DNA of 64,000 nucleotides from an uncultured Bacteroidales bacterium (GCA_902776835.1 CACYRK010000012.1:16010-80009); one strand, 5' to 3'; numbered from the stretch's first letter, positions 31,101 to 38,859 are shown. Translations and numbers: made by a program. Notes: generated by a model from the letters alone, not told the origin.

Positions 31101-31292
31101 TTTGATGGAAAAGTTGCCGTCAAAGTCGGTCACTGTACCGTTGCTGGTACCTTTCTCGATCACTGATGCACCGATGATGGTTTCACCCGTCTCATCGATT
31201 ACTGTGCCAGTGATCTCGCTTTGCGCATACATTATTAAACTGCAGGCAAACACGAGAGTTAAACTCAACAGAAATCTTTTAGGTTTTCTCAT
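28182..31292 (-). CDS. SusC/RagA family TonB-dependent outer-membrane transporter
   Basis: 1036 residues, signal peptide about 1-23. A carboxypeptidase-D-like domain (ITGTVIDETGETIIGASV...DGNFSI) leads into the TonB box region (LNEIVVTGY), the plug (DLTGAVSVVSV...LYIIDGVPTKAG...NGVIIITTKGG) and a long beta-barrel ending in an aromatic residue (NVTFGLNVSF). It imports fructan oligosaccharides with SusD using TonB energy. First gene of the seven-gene PUL operon; promoter at 31341-31369. Confidence 0.96.
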   Translation of the reverse strand: MRKPKRFLLSLTLVFACSLIMYAQSEITGTVIDETGETIIGASVIEKGTSNGTVTDFDGNFSIKVNPGATLVFTYVGYLNMELPASNGMVVTMKEDAISLNEIVVTGYTTQRKADLTGAVSVVSVSDLVKQNENNPMKAMQGRVPGMNIAADGNPSGAATVRIRGTGTLNNNDPLYIIDGVPTKAGMHELNGNDIESIQVLKDAASASIYGSRAANGVIIITTKGGKEGKVKIDFDASLSVQTYAHKMKVLNAKEFGQMMWQGYVNDGLNPNLNGLGYHYDWSYNASGVPVLNGITMSKYLDLAGTTPAADTDWFDETTRTGLVQQYNLSLSQGTENGTSFFSVGYYKNKGIIKQSDFERFSARMNTSYKLLNIGERKIITVGEHFTVNRTNELQAPGGFLENVLQFNPSLPVYTTTGQYAGPVGGYPDRENPVARLDRNSDNRYTYWRMFGDAFININPFANFNIKSTFGLDYAQKQQRIFTYPVTEGTVANPTNAVEAKQEHWTKWMWNAIATYNLERDLHRGDVLVGIELNREDDSWLSGKAYDFAVLNPDYMWPNSAVGNAEAYGAGEGYSLVSFFGKVNYTYNDRYLASLTIRHDGSSRFGRNNRYGTFPSVSVGWRISEESFLKGFDWLDNLKLRASWGQTGNQEISNIARYTIFESNYGEAGFGGQSYGTSYDIAGTNGGQTLASGFKRNQLGNDDLKWETTTQTNLGFDFGLLRNALYGSFEWYYKKTTDILVNMPGIGVMGEGSSQWINAGEMTNRGIELNVGYRGSAGDFHYDFSGNIGTYRNKVTKLPETLAANGTFGGNGVESVVGHPMGAQVGYVYDGIFKSQDEIDNHAAQNGAGLGRIRWKDLNEDGVINEKDQKWIFSPVPDFTWGLNIYLEYKNWDFTMFWQGAQGADVISDLKRETDLWSGLNISNLNKGRRLLDAWTPSNPDSNIPAVSTMDNNNEKRVSSYFVEDGSYAKMRNIQVGYNFGSNVCDAMHIARLRMYLSAQNLLTIKSKSFTGVDPENPNFGYPIPLNVTFGLNVSF

Positions 31293-31340
31293 TCTTGCTT
31301 GGTTTTGATTAGTACGTTAATTATATAAGTATTTTGTTGG

Positions 31341-31369
31341 CAAAGATAAATGATTGAATTGCAGCAAAA
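31341..31369 (-). promoter_or_regulatory. Promoter of the fructan PUL operon
   Basis: Minus-strand -7 box TATCTTTG (31341-31348), a perfect match, 49 bases before the susC ATG. A TTTTG occurs at 31365-31369, 16 nt upstream, shorter than the usual spacing, which would suit an activator-dependent promoter. Confidence 0.65.
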
Positions 31370-31437
31370 TATAAGAAATAGTTCTTAAGGTATTAAAATT
31401 GTTTCAGTGTAACATATTTGATAGGCAATGAACTAAT

Positions 31438-31473
31438 TTTGCTCTTTTTCTTCGGGATATCTCCTTACCTTTG
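31438..31473 (+). promoter_or_regulatory. Plus-strand promoter in the sensor-susC spacer
   Basis: TACCTTTG (31466-31473) matches TAnnTTTG on the plus strand, with TTTG at 31438-31441 upstream (24 nt spacing, slightly long). It points away from susC and directly into the inverted-repeat segment starting at 31490, so it is the likely promoter of the RNA called there. Confidence 0.5.
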
Positions 31474-31479
31474 TGATAC

Positions 31480-31658
31480 AAAAATAAAAGGTGTGGACTC
31501 AAGACACTTCACTTTCGAACCAGGTCTGCGACAACCGTGAGAATAGATGAAATGTCGGTCCACACCATTATTATGATAATATGGTGGTACCCTGAACTCT
31601 CTATTCTCATCTAACCAAGGTCGCAGTTTGGTTCTGAAAAGAGTCAGTAACTCATTTT
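31480..31658 (+). ncRNA. Candidate structured small RNA, 6S-like rod
   Basis: No open frame, but a dense set of collinear inverted repeats. Rod fold: GACTC 31496-31500 with GAGTC 31641-31645; GAACCA 31517-31522 with 31629-31634; CTGCGAC 31526-31532 with 31620-31626; TGAGAATAGA 31538-31547 with 31600-31609; capped, after an internal loop, by a palindromic hairpin CACCAT...ATGGTG at about 31561-31586. A competing local fold pairs GGTGTGGAC 31490-31498 with 31558-31566 and GACACTTCA 31503-31511 with 31548-31556. About 180 nt, a rod with an internal loop and an alternative fold are features of 6S RNA. A plus-strand promoter lies just upstream, and a weak GAGT...ACTC hairpin followed by TTTT near 31658 may end it. 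Class assignment is by architecture only; an operator role for the repeats is the alternative. Confidence 0.55.
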
Positions 31659-31814
31659 GCCAATATGTTAGCGCCCAATCTTGAGCGTGTGCGCAAATTT
31701 AATAACTTTCCTTTAATTACAAAAATATTACAACGAAAAACTAAACTTTTTGTCTAAATCAAAATAAAAACAGCGAAAAAATTAACAATATTGCTCATTT
31801 AGGCTTGTTCCGGA

Positions 31815-33995
31815 TTACTTCTTGCGGCTCTCGCCGGGCACTTTGCCATACTCATCCTTGTAGCACTTGGTGAAATAAGACGGCGAGGCGAAGCCTACCT
31901 TATATGCTATCTCACTGACGGTCATATCGGTGCTGGTGAGCAACTGATGGGCGGCCTGCAGGCGTGCCTTGCGCAGCAAGTCCACGGGGGTGCTGCCGGT
32001 GATGGCTTTCACCTTGCGATACATCTGCACTCGGCTCAGTCCCATCTCGCGGCTCAGGTCCTCGACGCTCAACTCGCTGTTGCCCATCTGGCTCTCGACG
32101 ATGGTTTTGAAGCGCTCGATGAAGGGGTCGGCGACATAGTCGGTGGCGGCCGACGACGGCTCCTTGGCGACCTCGGCCGCCGGTTTGGTGCTCCACAGGT
32201 CCTTCAACTGATGACGGCTCTGGAGCAGGTTGGCAATGCGCGCGAGCAGCAAATCGCTCGAGAATGGCTTCGTGATATAGGCGTCGGCGCCACTCTCGTA
32301 GCCTTCAATCTGGTGCTTGTTCAAGGCCCGCGCAGTGAGCAGAATCACCGGGATGTGACAAGTGATGATATTGGTCTTCACACGCTGGCAAAACTCCAGG
32401 CCGTTGGTGTTTGGCATCATCACGTCCGACACGATGATGTCGGGCACCTGCTCCTGCGCAACGATCTCGCCGTGCTGCCCGTCGCACGCCTCAAGCACCT
32501 TGTATTTTCCCTTGAGAATGGAGGTGAGATAGGCGCGAATGTCGGCATTGTCGTCAACAATCAGCACGGTTGACGCATTTTCGTCGAGGTCGTCGATGCT
32601 GGGAACGGTGTCAACCGGACGGTTCACCGTCAAGGCGTCGATTTCGTCGCCGTCGGTCGCACTGGTAGCCCCCACTTGCGCATCGAGCAACTTGGAGATG
32701 AGTTTGGTTAGATGCCGTGTGTTGCGCCGCACAATGGCGAAGATGCCATTCGTCTCGTCGCTGGCATTCTGAATCTCGGGCGTGGCGGCAAGTTGCTCAA
32801 GCGGCCCCTCGATGAGGGTTAGCGGGGTGCGCAGTTCGTGGCTCACTTGCGTGTAGAAATCCAGTTGCTCGCGCTCCATCTGCCGGCGCTCATCATGCAG
32901 TCGTGCCCGCTGCAGGAAATACATGTAAATGGCAAGCAGCGAAGTGAGCAACAAGGCGATCACCACCATGGCAAGCCAGGATATGGTGCGCTGGTCGCTA
33001 AGTTCACGCATATATCCGCTGGCCTTCTCGTGCAGGCGCTCGATGTTTTGCGACTGCCTGATCACCTCGTCGCTTTCGAGCATGAGCACGCGGGCATTGT
33101 CGTGGGTCACCAGTGCCGACATCAGTTTTGTCTCTTTCTTGTAAGGCTTGCCCTCCAGGATGTCGACCGCGAGTTGAAGCAGTTGGTCGCCATGCGTTGG
33201 GTAAATGTATGAGGCCTCGAGCAGCGAGTCGCGCACGAGCCTGATGCCGCCGTCTTCGCCGGGCAGGCCGTCGATGCCACAAAACAGTGGCAGCGCCTTG
33301 CCTTTCTCGCTGAACGCCTTGCGGGCGCCCATTGCCGAGCGGTCGTTCATGCCGAACACCAAATCCACGTCGGCTCCGTCGTTGGCATCGAGCCATTGCT
33401 TCACTATTGAGTAGGCCGTGGGCTCGGTCCAGTCGCCCTGAAGGGTCGACACCACCTCGATGCCCGGATGCTGCGCTATGGCACTCACAAAGCCGTCGTG
33501 GCGCTCAATGGCCGGCGACGAGCCTTTAAGCCCCATCACCTCCATGATCTTTCCGCGCCCATTGAGCCTCGAGGCAATGTACTCGCCCATCAAGCGGCCC
33601 ATCTCGTAGTTGTCGGCTCCCATGTAGGCCGTATATTTCTTGGAACTCGTCTTCCTCTCGAACACAATGACGGGGATGCCCTTGTCGTAGGCACGGTCGA
33701 TGGCCGACGAGATTGTCGACACCTGATTGGGCGCAACAATCAGCAAGTCGATGCCCTGGTCAATGAGGCTGTCGATTTGCTGAATTTGACGCTCATCGCT
33801 ATCGTAGGCCGCCACAAAACACAGGTCGACATTGTCGTGGAAATAGGCGCCAATCATCAATTCGGAATTTTGCTTGTTGCGCCATATGTCCTCGGAGCAT
33901 TGTGAAACACCAATCTTGTACTTCTTTTCATTATGAGAGCAAGAAGCCAAAATTGATAGCATTAAAACAAGAATAATCCAATAAATATATTTCAT
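31815..33995 (-). CDS. Hybrid two-component regulator of the fructan PUL, lacking a visible HATPase domain
   Basis: 726 residues from the ATG at 33995; the frame reaches a TTG at 34007. N-terminal lipoprotein-like signal (LASC, C19), then a type I periplasmic sugar-binding domain (about 26-290, KIGVSQCSEDIWRN..., DLLIVAPNQ), a membrane helix (about 339-361), HisKA with H386 in SHELRTP, a receiver domain (about 476-592) with D524 in SDVMMP, and an AraC-type HTH (about 626-724). Only about 35 residues separate HisKA from the receiver, so the HATPase_c catalytic domain seen in most such proteins (about 110 residues) is missing. It is upstream of susC on the same strand, as the fructose sensor BT1754 is in its locus, and should activate this PUL on sensing fructose. 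Confidence 0.88.
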   Translation of the reverse strand: MKYIYWIILVLMLSILASCSHNEKKYKIGVSQCSEDIWRNKQNSELMIGAYFHDNVDLCFVAAYDSDERQIQQIDSLIDQGIDLLIVAPNQVSTISSAIDRAYDKGIPVIVFERKTSSKKYTAYMGADNYEMGRLMGEYIASRLNGRGKIMEVMGLKGSSPAIERHDGFVSAIAQHPGIEVVSTLQGDWTEPTAYSIVKQWLDANDGADVDLVFGMNDRSAMGARKAFSEKGKALPLFCGIDGLPGEDGGIRLVRDSLLEASYIYPTHGDQLLQLAVDILEGKPYKKETKLMSALVTHDNARVLMLESDEVIRQSQNIERLHEKASGYMRELSDQRTISWLAMVVIALLLTSLLAIYMYFLQRARLHDERRQMEREQLDFYTQVSHELRTPLTLIEGPLEQLAATPEIQNASDETNGIFAIVRRNTRHLTKLISKLLDAQVGATSATDGDEIDALTVNRPVDTVPSIDDLDENASTVLIVDDNADIRAYLTSILKGKYKVLEACDGQHGEIVAQEQVPDIIVSDVMMPNTNGLEFCQRVKTNIITCHIPVILLTARALNKHQIEGYESGADAYITKPFSSDLLLARIANLLQSRHQLKDLWSTKPAAEVAKEPSSAATDYVADPFIERFKTIVESQMGNSELSVEDLSREMGLSRVQMYRKVKAITGSTPVDLLRKARLQAAHQLLTSTDMTVSEIAYKVGFASPSYFTKCYKDEYGKVPGESRKK

Positions 33996-34164
33996 GTTAA
34001 TAATCAAACATAAACTTTATACGACTTTTGGAGTGCAAATTTCTCAAAAATTCCATAATATTCCAAATTTATCAAATAAAAAACACTATTTTCCCAACTC
34101 AACAACATTTACGGCGCCCAGCGAATAACACCATCAAAAATGGAGAGGCCGGCAAAACGAAAAA

Positions 34165-34190
34165 TCGCAAGCAGCCGTAACTACTTGCGA
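34165..34190. terminator. Terminator after the BadF-type gene
   Basis: A 7-bp stem TCGCAAG (34165-34171) and complement (34184-34190), 12-base loop, followed on the minus strand by TTTTTCGTTTT. It separates the kinase-like gene from the sensor gene 157 bases further on. Confidence 0.7.
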
Positions 34191-34235
34191 TATTCGTATT
34201 TTGGTATTACCAAAGATTATGCTTTGAGCATAAGA

Positions 34236-35093
34236 TTATTCTTTTGAGTGGAAGGTGACCAAGCCGGGCATGGAGTTGCGCACGATTTTCTGCACCGTGA
34301 CGGCGTGGCGCGTGGCCACGTTGAGCAGAATCTCGCTATAGGCCGTGGCAATTGCGCCGACGAAACTCACCGGCATGTCGTGGCAATTCTCATACTGCAG
34401 CACGTTGCGCACAAAGAAGCGGTTGAGTTCGTTGTAGATCAGTGTCTTCACATAGTCGCTGTCGAGGTTGTCCGAGAGGAAGAACGAGTAGGTGCGCAGG
34501 TTGCGGTTGGCGTTGGCGTTGTTGTAGACGGCATCCATGATGTCGTCGGCCGTGACGCGGAACTCCTCGTAGAACTTGTCGGCAAGTTCTTTGGGCGCGA
34601 TGCCCTTCATCACGTCGCCCAAGAACAGGCGTCCCAGCGCGGCACCACTGCCCTCGTCACCCAGGATGTAACCCAGCGAACGCACGTTTTTCTGGATGTC
34701 GTTGCCGTCGTAGTAGCAGGAGTTGCTACCGGTGCCCAGGATGCACGCCAGACCCGGCTCGTGGATGAGCAGGCCGCGTGCCGCACCCAGCAAGTCGCTC
34801 ATCACGGTCACAGGCGTTTTAAACTGGGCCACGAGCGACGACTCCACGACTTTGGTTTTCTCGGCATTAGAACACCCGGCACCATAGAAGTAGACGTGTC
34901 CCCAACGGCGTTTGAAAAATATTTCGGGCAACTCGAGGCGAATGATATGACTTATCTCCCTCCTGGAGAGGAAGTATGGATTCAAACCTGTGGTGATGGC
35001 GTTCTCTATGATCACGCCATTCTCCACAAGAGCCCATTCGGTTCGCATCGAACTGCTCTCAGCAATGAGGATTGTATGTTGACCGCCAGCCAT
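34236..35093 (-). CDS. BadF/NagK-type protein with degenerate phosphate-1 motif
   Basis: 285 residues, paralogue of the murK-like gene at 4402-5250 (shared CILGTGSNSCYYDG, SLGYILGDEGSGAALGRLFLGDV and DLLGAARG). The phosphate-1 motif, DCGSTK in the murK product, is ESSSMR here (E12-R17), so the Asp, Gly and Thr that position ATP are all replaced. Phosphate-2 (GTGSN) and the likely catalytic Asp (MSDLL) remain. It may be a weak kinase, a sugar sensor, or bind a different ligand. Transcribed alone, with its own terminator at 34165-34190. Function not known. Confidence 0.75.
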   Translation of the reverse strand: MAGGQHTILIAESSSMRTEWALVENGVIIENAITTGLNPYFLSRREISHIIRLELPEIFFKRRWGHVYFYGAGCSNAEKTKVVESSLVAQFKTPVTVMSDLLGAARGLLIHEPGLACILGTGSNSCYYDGNDIQKNVRSLGYILGDEGSGAALGRLFLGDVMKGIAPKELADKFYEEFRVTADDIMDAVYNNANANRNLRTYSFFLSDNLDSDYVKTLIYNELNRFFVRNVLQYENCHDMPVSFVGAIATAYSEILLNVATRHAVTVQKIVRNSMPGLVTFHSKE

Positions 35094-35456
35094 AGTATAC
35101 AGTTAATTTTTGTATCTTGATATTAACAAGGTTGCTTAAAGTGTTAAAATCACTTGATTCTTTATGCAAAATTAATGCTAAAAGCAAAAAGGAGTGCTTT
35201 CACATTACAACAAAGTGCGAAAAATACAGATAATTTAACCATTAAGCAGATATTTTAACAATAATTGTATGCAACTCGCTGGAAATTAACCTCTACAGCC
35301 ACTGTAAAACAACTATAGTCACTATAGAAACTATATTGGATATTACTATAGTGGCTGGCGGTAAAAAAGATGCGAATTACACGTTGCGGAATCGCAAAGC
35401 GTGTAATTCGCACTTTTTCATTGCGGTGCGCCACAGTTTTGGGCGCTACCGGGGCA
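35094..35456. other. Gene-free spacer with a CTATAG-rich hairpin
   Basis: Contains a minus-strand -7-like box TAATTTTG (35167-35174) about 74 bases upstream of the kinase-like gene, without a good TTTG partner. At 35296-35357 CAGCCACT pairs with AGTGGCTG and encloses three copies of the palindrome CTATAG (35313, 35322, 35346), which could be an operator or a hairpin. The terminator at 35371-35412 completes the spacer. Confidence 0.45.
35371..35412. terminator. Strong bidirectional terminator after the propeller-amidase cassette B
   Basis: A 13-bp perfect stem TGCGAATTACACG (35371-35383) with its complement (35400-35412), 16-base loop, T-runs on both strands (CTTTTTC on plus, CTTTTTTACC on minus). 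It lies 45 bases past the stop of the amidase gene. Confidence 0.8.
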
Positions 35457-37880
35457 TCAATGCACCACTACCACCTTGTGCGTGCTTACCAGACCGTTGA
35501 CGTAGACCTTGAAGACGTAGGTGCCGGCGGCTATGCCGGTGACATTGATGTAGTTCGCGCCGTTGCGGGCCACGAGTTGGCCATTCATGCCGTAAAGTTC
35601 CACGCCACGGATGTAACCGGCGGCGCTGGCCACGATATAGTCGCTCGAGGGATTGGGCTGAACGGTGACGCCGGCCAGCGTAGTCTCGCTGACTCCCGAC
35701 TCGAAGATTTCGCCCTCGCTCCACAGCACATCGTCGAGGATGAGTTTGCCTGTCAAGCCCATATTCTTGGCATAGCCCTGAGTGTGATGCTTCACAGCGA
35801 AGCCCTTAAGGCGGAAGGTGCCACGGTTCTCAACCGGGCACTTCACGAAGCGCCAGCCGTGGTAGTCGATGTCGCCAAGCGAGAGGTCGAAGTCGTCGCC
35901 GTCGCCATCCACAGCCTCGAAGCAGGCCAACAACTCATTGCAACTCATGTCGCCGTCGATGTGCAGCATGATGGTGTCGCCTGCCGTGAACTGTTGCTCC
36001 AGGGGTTCGGCAAACGAGGCCGTTGCCACAGGCTCATCGTCCTCGGCATCAAATTCATATGCCAACTGCATGGCCTTGCTGCCAAACAGATGGGTCGTCA
36101 CAGCCGTGACTTTGGCGTTGACATTGCTGCCGCCGGTGGTGATGCCGTCGACCTGCTCGCCGTCGTAAATCACCTGCTCAGCCTTGGCCTCGCCGGCATC
36201 CACAGCGACAAACTCGTGGTCGATTTCTTCGGCCAGGTGAATACCGTCCATATCCTGCACCCAGCGCTCTACGTAGAGGCGATATTTCTCACCCACATTG
36301 AAGTCGTTGGCCATCGGCAAGCGCACAAAACCGTAAGGCGAGGTAGAATTGCCACACTTGAGTTGGCGGCGGTTATAGCCCAGTTCGTTGCCGTTCTTGT
36401 CGTAGACGTGGAAGTTGTCGTAAACGTTGAGGCCATTGACTTGTGCATCGGTGCGCAACTCGATGATGGGCGACTTATAGTGCACCGCCACATCCTCGCG
36501 CGGGAAGAGCGCGGTAACGGCCATGTGATTGCGTTCTTGAGTGGTGAATCCCATGGTGAAATCATGCTCCATGGCTGTGCCTCCGGCATGCTCGGCACTG
36601 GCGCGCACCGTGACGGTGTAGTGCGTATTCACGTCGTAAGCGTCGGTGGGCGTGAAGACGAGGCGATAGTTAGTGTCTTCCCAGGTAAACGAGCCCTCGA
36701 CGGCAGGCGAAATCTCAAATGCCGCCTCGGTGCTGGGAATGTCCATGTCCCAGTTGAAGTTGATAACCACGGGCGTGTTGCACAGCACCGGGTCGTCGCC
36801 GTCGTTCCACACGGGCGAGTAACTGACCACCTCGGGCGGGGTGTTGCGCACCTTCTTCAGGTCGAAGTTGCAGTAGGTAACAGCGTTGGCGGTCACCTCC
36901 ACGATTTTGGTCTGCGTGAAGTGCTCAGGCTCTGAGACTTCGACTTTGTACTGTCCCGGATCCAAATACTTGAAGAGGTAGATGCCGTTTTGCAGTTGGT
37001 CGGTCGTGGTGGTTGCCAACTCGTTGTCGTAGAGGTCAAGCAATCGCACCGTGGCACCGTTGATAGGCTGACGCGCGTCGGCCCCGTGCATGACGTAGGT
37101 TGCCGTGCGCATCACGCGCTCGTCGCGCAGGTTACCGGTGATGATGCCTTGCGGCAGAGTCTCGCTGTAGCCAAAGAAGTTGTCGGCGCCTATCGAGAAG
37201 TTGAAGCCCTCCACCCAGTCGTAGTCGTGGTTAATCAGGCGATAAGTCTCGGGGATATAGTCGTGGAACGAGCCCTCGTCGAGCATCGAGATGGCATTGT
37301 TGCCACGCAGCACGCCCAGTCCCTGATTGTTCCACTGCGGGTAGAACGACCAGTCGCCACGCGTGGCGTAGTTGCTGGTCCACACGGTGCTCTGGTTCTG
37401 GTAGAGCACCTTCACCAACTCCAGCGCGAGACGGTCGCTCTCGGGCACGATGGGCTGGTTGTCGGGGCCGCGATACAGACCCAGCGGGAAGTTGATGCGA
37501 TAGTTTTCGCCGGCACCAGTGGCGTTGCTGTGAATCGAGTAGAACACATCGGCGCCACTCTGGTTACACAGGGCAACGATGGTCGACAGCGCCAGGTCGT
37601 TCGACGTTTGGTTAGCCAGGCGCGAGATGCTCGTGGTGTAGCCTTTCTTGCGAAGCACCTCCTGCAAGGCGAAGCCTTTCCACAGGTTGGAGTTTGACTC
37701 CCAGAAGCCCGCCGTGTCGCCCGAGGCAAAGGGCGGCACCACCACGTTGCGGTCGTCGCTGTCGTGGCCGCCGTGGCCGGGGTTGATGTAGATGTGCGGC
37801 ATGTCCTGCGCTGCCGCCTTGACGCCCATTCCCATCACGAGCGCCATCAGTAACAAACTAAAGAAGTAGAAACGTTTCAT
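35457..37880 (-). CDS. Secreted N-acetylmuramoyl-L-alanine amidase with Ig-like domains and sorting tail
   Basis: 807 residues, signal peptide about 1-24. Residues 27-270 are an amidase_3 zinc domain: NPGHGGHD with H36, Glu in WESNSN, SIHSNAT, and the catalytic Glu in MLDEGSFHDY. A carboxypeptidase-like Ig domain follows (PINGATVRLLDLYDNELATT), then two or three Ig-like domains (PPEVVSYSPVWNDGDDPV..., VTALFPREDVAVHYKSP), a jelly-roll region (about 560-710), and a C-terminal type IX-style tail (VQPNPSSDYIVAS...GTYVFKVYVNG). It cuts the amide between MurNAc and L-Ala. Paralogue of 38927-40036, and second gene of cassette B. Confidence 0.87.
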   Translation of the reverse strand: MKRFYFFSLLLMALVMGMGVKAAAQDMPHIYINPGHGGHDSDDRNVVVPPFASGDTAGFWESNSNLWKGFALQEVLRKKGYTTSISRLANQTSNDLALSTIVALCNQSGADVFYSIHSNATGAGENYRINFPLGLYRGPDNQPIVPESDRLALELVKVLYQNQSTVWTSNYATRGDWSFYPQWNNQGLGVLRGNNAISMLDEGSFHDYIPETYRLINHDYDWVEGFNFSIGADNFFGYSETLPQGIITGNLRDERVMRTATYVMHGADARQPINGATVRLLDLYDNELATTTTDQLQNGIYLFKYLDPGQYKVEVSEPEHFTQTKIVEVTANAVTYCNFDLKKVRNTPPEVVSYSPVWNDGDDPVLCNTPVVINFNWDMDIPSTEAAFEISPAVEGSFTWEDTNYRLVFTPTDAYDVNTHYTVTVRASAEHAGGTAMEHDFTMGFTTQERNHMAVTALFPREDVAVHYKSPIIELRTDAQVNGLNVYDNFHVYDKNGNELGYNRRQLKCGNSTSPYGFVRLPMANDFNVGEKYRLYVERWVQDMDGIHLAEEIDHEFVAVDAGEAKAEQVIYDGEQVDGITTGGSNVNAKVTAVTTHLFGSKAMQLAYEFDAEDDEPVATASFAEPLEQQFTAGDTIMLHIDGDMSCNELLACFEAVDGDGDDFDLSLGDIDYHGWRFVKCPVENRGTFRLKGFAVKHHTQGYAKNMGLTGKLILDDVLWSEGEIFESGVSETTLAGVTVQPNPSSDYIVASAAGYIRGVELYGMNGQLVARNGANYINVTGIAAGTYVFKVYVNGLVSTHKVVVVH

Positions 37881-37897
37881 AGTGTCGTGTGGGTGTT

Positions 37898-38785
37898 TTA
37901 TTGTTGAATGTTGATTTTCATTAATGTCAGGTTGCCATCGATAGTGGTGTAGACAATCTTGCCACCGCCCGCTGTGGGCTGCATGGTCATGGAAGTGGGG
38001 CGCGTAAGTTCGTGCTTATAGGTACCGTCGGCCTTGAGCAGCAAGATTTGCGACGAGGTGAACTGCCGGCCGTCGTCGGTGGTGTTTTGTGCCACTAGAT
38101 AGTTGTCGTCGTACCAGCATGGCATCTCATAGTTGCCGAGTCGAGCAAGCACATTGCCGTTGAGGTCGATGATTATGATGCCTTGCTCGGCGGCAAAGAA
38201 AGCCACTCGCTGTCCGTCGGGCGACAGCGAAGCCCACAGGTAACCGGCCCATGACTCGACGGGCGAGAAGCGGCGCTCACGGCCGGCGATGTCGATAATC
38301 ACCTCGCTGCCCTGGGTGTACACCGCGGTGCCCACCGCCTTTGCGCTGCTGTAGTTGCGGGCACGGCTCTTCATCGCCCCGCCGCGCGTTGCCGCCACAG
38401 GCTGCATGGGGCCATGCTGCGCCTCCAGAACCACCGCACTGCGGCCTGTAGCCTGGTCGTAGCGGTGACCGGTGCGGTAAATCAGTTTGTTCTCGCGACG
38501 CTCCTGCGACACGTAGTAGATGCTGCCGTCGCCGCCAAACACGGCGCCGTAGCCCGCACCAGGCTCGTCGCTCACGCGCGTCACGGCACGTGTTCCGAAA
38601 TCGTAGAGGTTCAGCCCCTGCGTACTCTCGCTGGTGAACAGCAGTTGCTCACCGTCGTGGCTGAGGACAGGATAGTAGGCCGGCCCCTCGACCGGCAACA
38701 GGCGCGACTGCTCAGTGACAGTCACGCGCTGGGCAACAGCCACCAGTGCCCAGCCTACCATCAATGCAAAGAAGATGCGTTTCAT
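37898..38785 (-). CDS. Secreted TolB-like beta-propeller protein (cassette B)
   Basis: 295 residues, signal peptide about 1-18. Repeated blades of the PD40/TolB kind: YPVLSHDGEQLLFTS, GAVFGGDGSIYYVSQ, ASLSPDGQRVAFFA and KIVYTTIDGNLTLM. It has no enzyme motif, so it is likely a binding or scaffolding partner of the amidase encoded 17 bases downstream. Clearly paralogous to 40033-40932 (both have YYV.QER....LI.RTGH.YD.ATG). Own promoter at 38828-38859. Confidence 0.8.
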   Translation of the reverse strand: MKRIFFALMVGWALVAVAQRVTVTEQSRLLPVEGPAYYPVLSHDGEQLLFTSESTQGLNLYDFGTRAVTRVSDEPGAGYGAVFGGDGSIYYVSQERRENKLIYRTGHRYDQATGRSAVVLEAQHGPMQPVAATRGGAMKSRARNYSSAKAVGTAVYTQGSEVIIDIAGRERRFSPVESWAGYLWASLSPDGQRVAFFAAEQGIIIIDLNGNVLARLGNYEMPCWYDDNYLVAQNTTDDGRQFTSSQILLLKADGTYKHELTRPTSMTMQPTAGGGKIVYTTIDGNLTLMKINIQQ

Positions 38786-38827
38786 AGTCTATATCGTTAA
38801 ATAGTTGAATTTTCCCTTGTCGTGGCG

Positions 38828-38859
38828 CAAATTTACAACAAAAAAAGCAAAACGCCCAA
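38828..38859 (-). promoter_or_regulatory. Promoter of cassette B
   Basis: Minus-strand -7 box TAAATTTG (38828-38835) with TTG (38857-38859) 21 nt upstream. It overlaps the terminator hairpin of the preceding cassette, a compact terminator-promoter junction, 42 bases before the ATG at 38785. Confidence 0.6.

Noticed and set aside
31500..31566. tRNA-like T-loop string GGTTCGAAA on the minus strand
   Set aside because: No acceptor, D or anticodon arms can be built around it; the bases are explained by the rod-like inverted repeats.
34005..34039. Promoter (TATGTTTG with TTTG upstream) for the sensor gene
   Set aside because: The box lies 10 bases before the ATG at 33995, so it would need a leaderless transcript; spacing of 23 nt is also long. 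Not called.
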